NCBI RefSeq assembly: GCF_005771675.1
Contig: NZ_VAJM01000003.1
Coordinates: 496,001 to 560,000 of the forward strand
DNA: 64,000 bases
DNA from: Hymenobacter jeollabukensis
Lineage (GTDB): Bacteria; Bacteroidota; Bacteroidia; Cytophagales; Hymenobacteraceae
Direction of reading: 5' to 3'
Part shown: positions 16,904 through 25,055 of the stretch, piece by piece
Numbering within the stretch: position 1 is the first letter of the stretch
How the letters are laid out: every line of letters begins with the position of its first letter
The notes under the pieces: generated by a model
Databases searched by the model: none
The model's input: only the letters and a program-made list of their open reading frames with translations
What the model was told of the DNA's origin: nothing
Translations under genes and position numbers: made by a program

Positions 16904-17026
16904 TATGGGGGGATTTTAGTTTAAAGAGTTGTACTGGTTGACTGGTAGATATGCCGCCCCCCCAGAGCCTCCTTCACCAGAAGGCCCCAGTGGGGCGGCG
17001 TCCGTTTCCGCAGCTGCTAGCGCAGC

Positions 17027-20000
17027 TTACCCCTCGTCCTCGTCATCCGTCACCCTAGCGGCCAGCACGGGTTCGGGGGCGTCGATGGTCAGGTCGGTGA
17101 GGAGCTGGCGGGCGGGCAGCACGCCGGGCACGTCGGTGATGGTGACGATGAGCTGCTCCTTGCGCTCCTTCATACTGGCGCGGCGGGGGTGGGTTTGGAC
17201 GTAGTTCAGGATCTGGCCGAACTGCTCGCCCTGGAAGTAGGGCTCGTGGCCTTCGCCCGCGTCGAGGTAGCCCTTGAGGGTGTCCTTCTTGAGCGAGACT
17301 TTGCTGAAGCCCACCCGGCAGGCCTGCCAGCGCAGGCGCACGATGTCGGCCAACTGCTCCACCTCGGGCGGGAGGGGGCCGAAGCGGTCCGTCATGCTGG
17401 CAAGCAGGCGGCGCAGCTCCTCGGGCTCCCAGGCGCGGTCCAGCTTGCTGTAGAGCTGCAGGCGCTCCGAGACGCTGCCCACGTAGGTATCGGGAATGAG
17501 GATTTGCAGGTCGGTTTCCACGTTGCACTCCCGGGGGCGGGCAAAGTCGGCGGCGTCCTTGAGGCGGCCGGTGGTGTCGCCCAGGAACAGGTCGCGGAAC
17601 TCGGTTTCCTTGAGCTCCTGCACGGCTTCGTCGAGGATCTGGTGGTAGGTTTCGTAGCCCAGGTCGTTGATGAAGCCCGACTGCTCGCCGCCGAGCAGGT
17701 TGCCGGCGCCGCGGATGTCCAGGTCGCGCATGGCCACGTTGAAGCCCGCCCCGAGGTCCGAAAACTCTTCCAGGGTGCTCAGGCGCTTGCGGGCGTCGGC
17801 GGGCAACCCCGCCACGGGCGGGGTGAGCAGGTAGCAGTAGGCTTTCTTGTTGGAGCGGCCCACGCGCCCGCGCATCTGGTGCAGGTCGGAGAGGCCGTGC
17901 ATGTGGGCGCGGTTGATGATGATGGTGTTGGCGTTGGGAATGTCCAGGCCCGACTCGATGAGGTTGGTCGACACCAGCACGTCGTAGTCGTGCTCCACGA
18001 ACTGCATCATGCGCTTTTCGAGCACGTCGCCCTCCAGCTGCCCGTGGATGCTGGTGATGCGGGCGTCGGGCACCAGGCGCTGAATCATGGCGGCCTGCTC
18101 GGTGAGGTCCTTCACGCGGTTGTGCACGTAGAACACCTGCCCGCCGCGCTTCAATTCGCGGGCAATGGCGTCGCGCACCAGGTGCTCGTCGAACACGGCC
18201 AGCTCCGTCTGCACCGGCTGGCGGTTGGGCGGCGGCGTGCTGATAACCGACAGGTCGCGGGCGCCCATCAGGGAGAAGTGCAGGGTGCGCGGAATGGGCG
18301 TGGCGGTGAGCGTGAGCGTGTCCACGTTCACCTTCAGCTCCTTGAGCTTGTCCTTGGTCTTGACGCCGAACTTCTGCTCTTCGTCGATGATGAGCAAACC
18401 CAGCTCCTTGAACTTGATGTCCTTGTTGGTGAGCCGGTGCGTGCCGATGAGGATGTCGGTCTTGCCCTCGGCCACTTTTTCCAGCGTGGCCTTGGCCTGC
18501 TTGGTGGTCTTGAAGCGGTTGATGTAGTCGACGGTGACGGGCAGCTCGCCCAGCCGGTCGCGGAAGGTCTTGAAGTGCTGCATGGCCAGGATGGTGGTGG
18601 GCACCAGCACGGCCACCTGCTTGCCGTCGGCCACGGCCTTGAAGGCGGCGCGGATGGCCACTTCCGTCTTGCCGAAGCCCACGTCGCCGCACACCAGGCG
18701 GTCCATCGGGTGGGGCAGCTCCATGTCGTGCTTCACGTCCTCGGTGGCCTTGGCCTGGTCGGGCGTGTCCTCGTAGATAAAGCTGGATTCCAGCTCGGCC
18801 TGCATGAAGGAGTCCTTGGCGAAGGCGTGGCCGGGCGCGGTTTTGCGCTTGGCGTAAAGGCGGATGAGGTCGGCGGCAATGTCCTTGACCTTCTTCTTGA
18901 CCGCCTTTTTCTTGTTTTCCCACTCCGGGGAGCCAAGCTTCGACATAGTAGGCGGCGTGCCCTCCGCGCCCGAGTACTTGGCAATCTTGTGCAGGGCGTG
19001 AATGCTCACGGTCAGCACGTCGTCGTCGCGGTACACCAGGCGGATGGCTTCCTGCTGGTGCCCGTTGATTTCCACCTGCGTGAGGCCCGCGAAGCGGGCA
19101 ATGCCGTGGTCCTGGTGCACCACGTAGTCGCCGGGCTGCAGGGTGCGCAGCTCCTTGAGGGTAAGGGCCTTTTTCTTGCTGAACTTGCGCTTTTCCTGGG
19201 CCCGGTAGTACCGCTCGAAAATCTGGTGGTCGGTGTACACCAGCAGCTTCCGCTCCTCGTCGATGTAGCCCTCGCGCAGCCCCAGGGCCAGGTGCTGAAA
19301 GCGGATTTCGCGGCCCAGCTCGTCGAAGATGGTGCGCAGCCGGTCGAGCTGCCGCATCGATTCAGCGGTGAGGATGGTGGTGAAGTCGCGTTGCTGGTTG
19401 TCGAGCAGGTTCTTGGTCAGGCGGCCGAAGTCCTTGTTGAACGAGGGCTGGGGCTTGGCGGTGAACTGCACTTGCTCGGCTTCTTTGTAGTAGAACCGCT
19501 TGCCGAATTCCAGCACCGGAAACCGCTCCAGGTGTTTCTTGAGCGCCTTGGTCGTCTCAAACAGCTCCTCCGGCTTCGACACGATTTTGACGCCGTGGCC
19601 TTCTTCCAGCACGGTCTTGAAGTTCTGCTCGGCCTTGTCGAACTGCTCGCCCACCACGTCGAGCAGCTGCCGCACGTCCTTGGTCCAGATGGCGGTATTG
19701 GCCGGCAAAAACTCCAGGAACCCCTCGCGCCGCTCGGTCAGCAGCTTGGTCTGCACGTTCGGCACGATGCTGATCTGCTCCTGCCGCTCCACCGACAGCT
19801 GCGACTCGGGGTTGAACGTGCGAATCGAGTCGATTTCGTCGCCGAACAGCTCGATGCGGTAGGGCAGCTCGTTGGCGTAGCTGAACACGTCGACAATGCC
19901 GCCGCGGATGGCGTACTGCCCGGCCTCGTACACGAAGTCAGTGCGCTCGAAGTCGTACTCGGCCAGCAGCTCACCCAGGAAGTTCACGTCCAGCCGGTCC

Positions 20001-20533
20001 CCGACTTTGGTCGAAAACGTGTTCTGCACTAGGCTCTGCCGGTTGATTACCTTTTCCGACAGCGCCTCCGGATACGTCACGATAAGGGCGCCCTTGGGCA
20101 GCGGCTCCCCGTCCTGCTTGGCCTTGGCTTTGGTTTTCTCGTCGGCCGTCTTGCCCTTCTCGCCCGATTTGCCGCTTAGCCGGTTCAGCACTTCGGCGCG
20201 CATGAGTACGTTGGCGTTTTCCGTCTCGTCGAAGGAATAGGAGCGTTTGTAGGAGCTGGGGAAAGTTAGCACTTCCTCCCGCTCGCCCACGAGGTGCTGC
20301 AGGTCGGAGGCGAAGTAGGCGGCTTCTTCCCGGTCGTGCAGGATGAACAGCAGGTGCTCGTCGGGCCGCTCCAGGTGCAGGGTAGCGGCCACCACCGCGT
20401 CCTGGCTGCCGACGAGGCCGCGCAGGTGGAAGCGTTGGCCGGCGCCGCCTTCCGTCCCGGGCTTGAGGTTCAGCGCGAGGGTCTGGATGTCGGTGTCGAG
20501 GCTGTAGAGGCGGAGGAATTCGGAGGTCTGCAC
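17027..20533 (-). CDS. mfd: Transcription-repair coupling factor Mfd
   Basis: This 1,168-residue Mfd removes RNA polymerase stalled at DNA lesions and recruits UvrAB. In order it has a UvrB-like N-terminal region, the RNA-polymerase-interacting CarD-like domain (GDYVVHQDHGIARFAG, about 467-486), and the SF2 translocase. In the translocase, Walker A is GDVGFGKT with Lys622, the DEEQ box is at 717-720, TATPIPRTL follows, and the motor ends with QMRGRVGRS; a TRCF C-terminal domain closes the protein. The start is GTG at 20533: the N-terminus QTSEFLRLYSLD is where Bacteroidota homologues begin, and a TACCTTTG promoter core at 20557-20564 lies inside the longer open frame, excluding upstream starts. 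Confidence 0.96.
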   Translation of the reverse strand: MQTSEFLRLYSLDTDIQTLALNLKPGTEGGAGQRFHLRGLVGSQDAVVAATLHLERPDEHLLFILHDREEAAYFASDLQHLVGEREEVLTFPSSYKRSYSFDETENANVLMRAEVLNRLSGKSGEKGKTADEKTKAKAKQDGEPLPKGALIVTYPEALSEKVINRQSLVQNTFSTKVGDRLDVNFLGELLAEYDFERTDFVYEAGQYAIRGGIVDVFSYANELPYRIELFGDEIDSIRTFNPESQLSVERQEQISIVPNVQTKLLTERREGFLEFLPANTAIWTKDVRQLLDVVGEQFDKAEQNFKTVLEEGHGVKIVSKPEELFETTKALKKHLERFPVLEFGKRFYYKEAEQVQFTAKPQPSFNKDFGRLTKNLLDNQQRDFTTILTAESMRQLDRLRTIFDELGREIRFQHLALGLREGYIDEERKLLVYTDHQIFERYYRAQEKRKFSKKKALTLKELRTLQPGDYVVHQDHGIARFAGLTQVEINGHQQEAIRLVYRDDDVLTVSIHALHKIAKYSGAEGTPPTMSKLGSPEWENKKKAVKKKVKDIAADLIRLYAKRKTAPGHAFAKDSFMQAELESSFIYEDTPDQAKATEDVKHDMELPHPMDRLVCGDVGFGKTEVAIRAAFKAVADGKQVAVLVPTTILAMQHFKTFRDRLGELPVTVDYINRFKTTKQAKATLEKVAEGKTDILIGTHRLTNKDIKFKELGLLIIDEEQKFGVKTKDKLKELKVNVDTLTLTATPIPRTLHFSLMGARDLSVISTPPPNRQPVQTELAVFDEHLVRDAIARELKRGGQVFYVHNRVKDLTEQAAMIQRLVPDARITSIHGQLEGDVLEKRMMQFVEHDYDVLVSTNLIESGLDIPNANTIIINRAHMHGLSDLHQMRGRVGRSNKKAYCYLLTPPVAGLPADARKRLSTLEEFSDLGAGFNVAMRDLDIRGAGNLLGGEQSGFINDLGYETYHQILDEAVQELKETEFRDLFLGDTTGRLKDAADFARPRECNVETDLQILIPDTYVGSVSERLQLYSKLDRAWEPEELRRLLASMTDRFGPLPPEVEQLADIVRLRWQACRVGFSKVSLKKDTLKGYLDAGEGHEPYFQGEQFGQILNYVQTHPRRASMKERKEQLIVTITDVPGVLPARQLLTDLTIDAPEPVLAARVTDDEDEG

Positions 20534-20556
20534 GGGGTATCGGCTGGGAGAGGGGG

Positions 20557-20564
20557 CAAAGGTA
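20557..20564 (-). promoter_or_regulatory. Promoter core (TACCTTTG) of mfd
   Basis: A perfect TAnnTTTG minus-7 element on the minus strand lies 23 bases upstream of the GTG start. No clear TTG minus-33 box is seen at the usual distance. Confidence 0.5.
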
Positions 20565-20681
20565 GAAGCCCGGCCGGATGGTATTCCGGTCGGGCACGCT
20601 GCTACCAATACCGTGGCGGGGAGCTTAAAGTTTCCCCGGGGCGGCCAGCAACTAATCGGGCGAATATTCGGGGGCGTCCGC

Positions 20682-21509
20682 ATGGAAAATCCCGGAGTTG
20701 GTCGGAAAAACTGGCGCGGGCGGGCGGCGTGGTTTACCTTCGTCACGTCGTTTTTTCTGATTCTAGTGCGCGGTTCCTCTCACTTAGCTATTGGCCTGAT
20801 TACCGGGGTTGGCATTGCCGCCGTTACCTCCGATGTGCGCTTTTCCCTGCCCGGCATTGCCCTGGCCGGCTTTTCCTCCCTCGCCCCCGACCTCGACCAC
20901 CCCAATTCCCGCCTGAGCAAGCGCATGGGCTTTCTGCAGAGCTACGTGCGCTGGGCCTTCGCCATGATGGCGGTGATGCTGGCCATTTTCGCCTACCTGA
21001 ACCTGCCGCCCGGCCCCAACCAGCGCGTGGCCTACACCGCCGCGCTGGCCACGTTTCTGATCGGCATGGCCATGCAAAACCAGGCGGTGCGCAAGCTGGC
21101 GCTGCTCTTCACCGGGGCGGCCTCGGTGCTGATCGGGCTCTACGAGCAGATGCTCTGGCTGAGCCTGCTCGGCGCCTTCGTGACGGCCGCCCCGTACACC
21201 TCGCACCGCTCGTACACCCACACCATCTGGGCCGCCGCATTCTGGACCTACATCGGCCACTTAGCGAACAAAGACCTGGGCTGGCACGGCGTAGCGGTGT
21301 ATGCCGGCGCGGGCTACATGTCGCACCTGCTGGCCGACACGCTTACCAAGTCCGGGGTGCGCTATTTTCTCCCGTTGTCGGACAAAGCCCTGAAAGTCCC
21401 GCTGATTTCAACCGGCTCGACGGCCGGCAACCTGCTGGAGCTGGGTATCTGCGCCGCCTATGGGCTGGTCGTGGCGCTGCTCTGGTGGCAACGGTACAAT
21501 TTGAGTTAA
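20682..21509 (+). CDS. YdjM-like membrane-bound metal-dependent hydrolase
   Basis: The 275-residue integral membrane protein matches the YdjM/DUF457 family. The conserved metal-site motifs are SSLAPDLDHPNSRLS near residue 65, TSHRSYTHT near 175 and YMSHLLADTLTKSGVRYF near 215. At least five hydrophobic helices are visible. The family is annotated as metal-dependent hydrolase (LexA-regulated in E. coli), but its substrate is not established. It is divergent from mfd with 148 bases between them. ATG 20682 was chosen over open upstream sequence because it lies just ahead of the conserved region. Confidence 0.85.
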   Translation: MENPGVGRKNWRGRAAWFTFVTSFFLILVRGSSHLAIGLITGVGIAAVTSDVRFSLPGIALAGFSSLAPDLDHPNSRLSKRMGFLQSYVRWAFAMMAVMLAIFAYLNLPPGPNQRVAYTAALATFLIGMAMQNQAVRKLALLFTGAASVLIGLYEQMLWLSLLGAFVTAAPYTSHRSYTHTIWAAAFWTYIGHLANKDLGWHGVAVYAGAGYMSHLLADTLTKSGVRYFLPLSDKALKVPLISTGSTAGNLLELGICAAYGLVVALLWWQRYNLS

Positions 21510-21916
21510 ACTGGATTTTTTCCAAAAATGGGAATAACTCCGTCACAACCACCACTAATCATATAGGCTTCAACAAATATTAACTGAAAGTGGTTAGGTA
21601 TCGGCTGGGATTTGTAACATTGCAGCTTCAGACCAAACCATGAGAAGGGCCGCAACATTGGCCGCTACTGCTGCTACCGGGTGGCAGGCCACTGCTGCAA
21701 CCTCACCCCTGAGTAGGGCGTCAGTAGCTGCAAGGAACAGAAAACAGCTATTGTTTTTAGAACTATTTTAGGGTAAATTATGGTATTGTTCTGAGTCTTC
21801 TTGCACCCCTTACTCCATCCAAACTTCACTATGTCTTTGTACCTTTGGCAACTTCCGGCTACCGGGCCCGAAGCCACCGCACCCTTCTCTTACCCTCTTG
21901 CACACCTCTCGCAATC
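21510..21916. other. Intergenic region without a supported gene
   Basis: This 407-base gap is moderately AT-rich. It contains an isolated 43-codon frame (ATG 21640 to TAG 21771) that starts MRRAATLAATAATGW; no homology or start signal supports it. A promoter core for the next gene lies near its right end. I see no RNA gene here. Confidence 0.5.
21840..21847 (+). promoter_or_regulatory. Promoter core (TACCTTTG) upstream of the NYN gene
   Basis: A perfect TAnnTTTG element lies 69 bases upstream of the NYN-domain start codon. A minus-33 TTG is not found at the usual spacing, so the call rests on the minus-7 box alone. Confidence 0.35.
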
Positions 21917-22897
21917 ATGAGTCACATCAATAGCCCGCTGATCCGGATAGGCGTCTTCTATGACGGCAACTATTTCCTCAAGATCAGTGATTACTACTAC
22001 TTCCAGCATGACCGCAAAGCCCGCATCAGCCTGGAAGGCCTGCACGAGTTCATTCGGCACCAAGTAGCCGAAGACGAAGACGCCGACGTGCGTCTGTGCC
22101 AGATCACGGAACCCCACTTCTTCCGCGGCCGCCTCTCGGCCACTGAAGCCCGCGACAAGGACCGCCTGTTCCACGACCGGCTGCTCGACGATATTCTGAT
22201 GAATATGTCGATTCAGACGCACTATATGCCCCTGAAGACGCGCGACGGCCGCCTGCAGGAAAAAGGCGTGGACGTGTGGCTGGCCCTCGAAGCGCTGGAG
22301 CTGTCGATGACCAAGCACCTCGATGTGGTAGTGCTCATCGCCGGTGACTCCGACTACGTGCCGCTGATCAAGAAGCTCAACACCATCGGCACCCGCGTGA
22401 TGCTGCTGAGCTGGGACTTCAAGTACACCGACTTCAAAGGCGAAAACCGCGTCACGCGCCCCTCGCAGCTGCTGCTCGAAACGGTGAACTACGCCGTGGC
22501 CATGAACGAGGTCATCGACAGCAACCGCGGCGGCGACCTGGTGGACAACCTGTTCGTGAACCAGCCGGAGCCCTCGCCCTACCCCAACGTGGCCACGCCG
22601 AAGCCCTACGTGCCCTCGGCGGCCGGTCCGGAAGGTTCCATCGGCATCAGCACCATCAAGAACCTGAAGAACGGCTACGGCTTCGTGGTGATGCCGCCCA
22701 ACAACCTGTTCTTCTCCTACGCCGACATGTCGGACGGCCAGGACTTCAACGAGCTGCACGAAGGTGACTGGGTTGAATTCACCGTCGGCCGCAACCACCG
22801 CAACGAAGACTGCGCCCGCAACGTGCGCAAAGTGGAGGCACCCGCCGAAGGCGAGTACCAGCACGAGCCCGAAGGGGCCGAGTCGGAAAGCCTCTAG
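21917..22897 (+). CDS. NYN-domain nuclease-like protein with C-terminal cold-shock-type domain
   Basis: The 326-residue product combines an N-terminal NYN (LabA/DUF88, PIN-like) domain at residues 8-190 with a C-terminal cold-shock/S1-like OB fold at about 245-310 (IKNLKNGYGFVVMPPNNLFF). The NYN acidic residues are visible in GVFYDGNYF, KGVDVWLALEAL and LIAGDSDYVPL. NYN domains are metal-dependent RNases or RNA-processing factors, and the OB fold would bind the RNA substrate. An acidic tail (EGEYQHEPEGAESESL) ends the protein. It is a single-gene unit with its own promoter core and a strong hairpin after it. Confidence 0.88.
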   Translation: MSHINSPLIRIGVFYDGNYFLKISDYYYFQHDRKARISLEGLHEFIRHQVAEDEDADVRLCQITEPHFFRGRLSATEARDKDRLFHDRLLDDILMNMSIQTHYMPLKTRDGRLQEKGVDVWLALEALELSMTKHLDVVVLIAGDSDYVPLIKKLNTIGTRVMLLSWDFKYTDFKGENRVTRPSQLLLETVNYAVAMNEVIDSNRGGDLVDNLFVNQPEPSPYPNVATPKPYVPSAAGPEGSIGISTIKNLKNGYGFVVMPPNNLFFSYADMSDGQDFNELHEGDWVEFTVGRNHRNEDCARNVRKVEAPAEGEYQHEPEGAESESL

Positions 22898-22933
22898 ACT
22901 ACCCGCATACCCCATACTTCGGCCCGGAGCCTT

Positions 22934-22987
22934 CCGCCGCCGGACCGGTCCGTTTCCGCCGCAGGAAACGGCCGCGTCCGGCGGCGG
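22934..22987. terminator. Nested hairpins between convergent genes
   Basis: The outer arms CCGCCGCCGGA (22934-22944) and TCCGGCGGCGG (22977-22987) enclose an inner hairpin CCGTTTCC (22950-22957) / GGAAACGG (22964-22971). The structure sits between the convergent NYN and thioesterase genes. No T-run is present. Confidence 0.5.
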
Positions 22988-22999
22988 TGCGTTTGGGGG

Positions 23000-23488
23000 C
23001 TATTCGTCGGCGGGCTTCTCCAGGCCGAGCTGCCCGGCCACGGCCTGCACGAACTCGCGCTTGGTGGCCGGGTAGCGGTTGAAGGTGCCCAGGCCGCGGG
23101 CCACCACCACGTCCCGGGCCGGGCACTCGATGCGGCCACCCACCACCACAAGGCTTTTGCCGTGGTGCTCCACCTCGGCGTGGGCCACGAGGGCGTCGTG
23201 CAGGTGCACGGGGTGCAGGAAGTTGAGCTTGAACTCGACGGTGGACACGAACTCCTGGTCGAGAAAGGCCTGCGTGAGGGCCGCCGCGCCGAGTGCGGCA
23301 TCCATCAGCCCGGCAATGATGCCGCCGTGGGCGGTGCCGGGTGAGGAAAGGTGCTGCTCCTGCACCGTCATGGCGTAGCTGACGCGGCCCGGGGCGTGCA
23401 CGGTGAGCTGCATGCCGTTGGCGCGGCCGTAGGCATTGATCTGGTCGTAGAGGGCCACCAGGGTGGCAACATCGGGCAGGGCGGCCAT
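23000..23488 (-). CDS. PaaI/YbgC-type hotdog thioesterase
   Basis: This 162-residue single hotdog-fold protein has the active-site segment SPGTAHGGIIAGLMDAALG near residue 50 (HGG motif with the following Asp on the long helix) and the strand STVEFKLNFLHPVHLHD. It would hydrolyse acyl-CoA thioesters in the cytosol; PaaI-type members act on aryl-acetyl-CoA, but the real substrate is open. No phenylacetate genes are nearby, so a general housekeeping thioesterase is more likely. Start ATG 23488. Confidence 0.85.
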   Translation of the reverse strand: MAALPDVATLVALYDQINAYGRANGMQLTVHAPGRVSYAMTVQEQHLSSPGTAHGGIIAGLMDAALGAAALTQAFLDQEFVSTVEFKLNFLHPVHLHDALVAHAEVEHHGKSLVVVGGRIECPARDVVVARGLGTFNRYPATKREFVQAVAGQLGLEKPADE

Positions 23489-23556
23489 AGGGCAACGAGG
23501 AGCTTGGGAATGGCCGAAAAGTTAGGTTTCTTTCCTCAGACCCTACGCCTGAGCCC

Positions 23557-23880
23557 ATGGAACCTGCCCCACTGCCCGCCCGCCCCACGTTTGCCGATTT
23601 CTACCCCTACTACCTGCGGGAGCACCGCCGCCCGGGCACCCGCGTGCTGCACTTCGTGGGCACCTCACTGTTTCTGGCCAGCGTGGTCGGGGCCGTGGCC
23701 ACCCGGCGGCCGGCCCTGCTGCCGGCGGGCATCGTGGCGGCCTACGGCTTTGCCTGGCTGGGGCACCTCCTGGTGGAGCACAACCGGCCGGCTACGTTCC
23801 GGCATCCGCTGCTCTCCCTGCGCGGCGACTTCCGCCTGTACTGGGACTTGCTGCGCGGACGGGAGAAGTTCCGGGCTTAG
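23557..23880 (+). CDS. Mpo1-like (DUF962) membrane protein
   Basis: The 107-residue product matches the DUF962/Mpo1-like family: YPYYLREHRRPGTRVLHFVG, two hydrophobic segments, then WLGHLLVEHNRPATFRHPLL and LRGDFRLYWDLLRGR. The conserved His residues (REH, LHF, GHLLVEHN) would bind iron in the yeast dioxygenase Mpo1, which alpha-oxidises 2-hydroxy fatty acids. Bacterial members are shorter and uncharacterised, so the enzymatic role is inference. It converges with the GNAT gene 6 bases downstream. Confidence 0.85.
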   Translation: MEPAPLPARPTFADFYPYYLREHRRPGTRVLHFVGTSLFLASVVGAVATRRPALLPAGIVAAYGFAWLGHLLVEHNRPATFRHPLLSLRGDFRLYWDLLRGREKFRA

Positions 23881-23886
23881 CTGCTC

Positions 23887-24330
23887 CTACAACTCCTTGC
23901 GCATCAGAAAGTGCGGAATGGAGCCGAAAAGCGTATGTGACGGCGCCACCACGGCGTAGCCCAGCCGCTGGTAGAAGCCCACGGCCGCTTCGCGGGCGTG
24001 CAGCACGATTTCCGCGAGGCCCTGCTGGCGGGCGGCGGCTTCGAGGTATTCCAGCAGCTGCCGGCCCACCTGGTGGCCCTGCCAGGCGGGGCTGATGGCC
24101 ATGTAGCGCACCTGGCCCTGGCCAGGGGCGCTGGGGTGCAGGCGGGCCACGCCGGCCACCGTGCCGTCGGGGGCGCGCCAGAGCACGTGGGTGGTGGTGG
24201 GCGCGTCGTCGTCGTCGGCGCGCTCCGAGCCCAGGGGCTGCTGCCAGGGCTGGCGCAGCACCTGGTAGCGCAATTGGTAGTAGGCGGCCCAGTCGGCGGG
24301 GGAGTGGGGTGTATCGAGGGAGGCGGTCAT
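23887..24330 (-). CDS. GNAT-family N-acetyltransferase
   Basis: This 147-residue acetyltransferase contains the acetyl-CoA binding motif A (VRYMAISPAWQGHQVGRQLL, with Q-x-x-G-x-G/R type turns) and motif B (AREAAVGFYQRLGYAV). The N-terminal part (ADWAAYYQLRYQVLRQPWQQ) is typical of ElaA/PA4866-type GNATs. Substrate unknown. ATG 24330 is preferred because upstream codons extend into the promoter region shared with the divergent YajQ gene. Confidence 0.85.
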   Translation of the reverse strand: MTASLDTPHSPADWAAYYQLRYQVLRQPWQQPLGSERADDDDAPTTTHVLWRAPDGTVAGVARLHPSAPGQGQVRYMAISPAWQGHQVGRQLLEYLEAAARQQGLAEIVLHAREAAVGFYQRLGYAVVAPSHTLFGSIPHFLMRKEL

Positions 24331-24441
24331 GCGTAGAAGGCCGGAGGCGCGGCGGACGAAAGTTGTGCTTCGGTCCAAATTAGCCAACTTTGGCGCCCTG
24401 AACGGCCCCGCGCCGCGCAATATCCATCCCACCTTTCGACC

Positions 24442-24939
24442 ATGGCCTCCTTCGACATCGTCAGCAAAATCGACCCGCAAACCCTGGAAAACGCCGTCAA
24501 CAACGCCAAAAAAGAGCTGCTGACGCGCTACGACTTCCGCGACACCAAGGGCGGTATCGAGCTGGACAAAGCCAACAACGTCATTACCGTGTCGTCGGAA
24601 AACTCTATGAAGGTGAAGTCCCTGGAGGACATTCTGATGACCCGCCTGGTAAAGCAGAATATCGACCCGACCAGCCTGGATTTTTCGGCCGAGGAAGAGC
24701 CCAGCGGGGCGCTGATCAAGAAAAAGCTGAAGGTGCGCGCCGGTATCGACAAGGACCTGAGCCGCAAGATTCAGAAGCTCATCAAGGATTCGAAGCTGAA
24801 AGTGGAAGCCCAGATTCAGGGCGAGCAGCTGCGTGTGACGGCCAAGAAAATCGACGAGCTGCAGGCCGTCATTGCCTTGCTGCGCCAGAACGCGGCCACC
24901 ATCGGCCAGCCGCTGCAGTTCGTGAACATGAAAAGCTAA
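24442..24939 (+). CDS. YajQ-family nucleotide-binding protein
   Basis: This 165-residue protein is a complete YajQ family member: MASFDIVSKIDPQTLENAVN at the start, TRYDFRDTKGGIELDK, then KKKLKVRAGIDKDLSRKIQK and the end ATIGQPLQFVNMKS. It consists of two RNP-like ferredoxin folds. Homologues bind cyclic di-GMP in Xanthomonas and otherwise bind RNA or nucleotides. There are no signal or membrane segments. The GNAT gene is divergent, with 111 bases between the two. Confidence 0.93.
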   Translation: MASFDIVSKIDPQTLENAVNNAKKELLTRYDFRDTKGGIELDKANNVITVSSENSMKVKSLEDILMTRLVKQNIDPTSLDFSAEEEPSGALIKKKLKVRAGIDKDLSRKIQKLIKDSKLKVEAQIQGEQLRVTAKKIDELQAVIALLRQNAATIGQPLQFVNMKS

Positions 24940-24951
24940 GCGCAGCTTAGC

Positions 24952-25047
24952 AATTATGAATGCTGAATTATGAATTATGAATTACTCGGATGGGCCATTG
25001 GCTGAATGCCAGCCCAATTCAGAATTCAGCATTCATAATTCATAATT
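24952..25047. repeat. AT-rich inverted repeat between yajQ and terC
   Basis: Left (24952-24983) and right (25016-25047) segments are built from AATTATGAAT, GCTGAATT and TTATGAATT blocks. About 25 bases of each are complementary with one mismatch. The element is strikingly AT-rich against its surroundings and ends 8 bases before the GTG of terC. Confidence 0.7.
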
Positions 25048-25055
25048 AAAAAACT

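Noticed and set aside
16953-16999. GCCGCCCC/GGGGCGGC hairpin downstream of mfd as a terminator
   Set aside because: The arms are only 8 bp with a 31-base loop and no T-run, too weak to call.
17189-20032. A 947-codon frame antisense to mfd
   Set aside because: It is a shadow of the mfd reading frame in GC-rich DNA; composition is Val/Leu/His/Gly-biased and no motif is present, while mfd carries every expected helicase motif.
21640-21771. A 43-codon leader peptide before the NYN gene
   Set aside because: It has an ATG and an isolated frame, but no homology, no ribosome-site evidence and no attenuator structure; left as intergenic.
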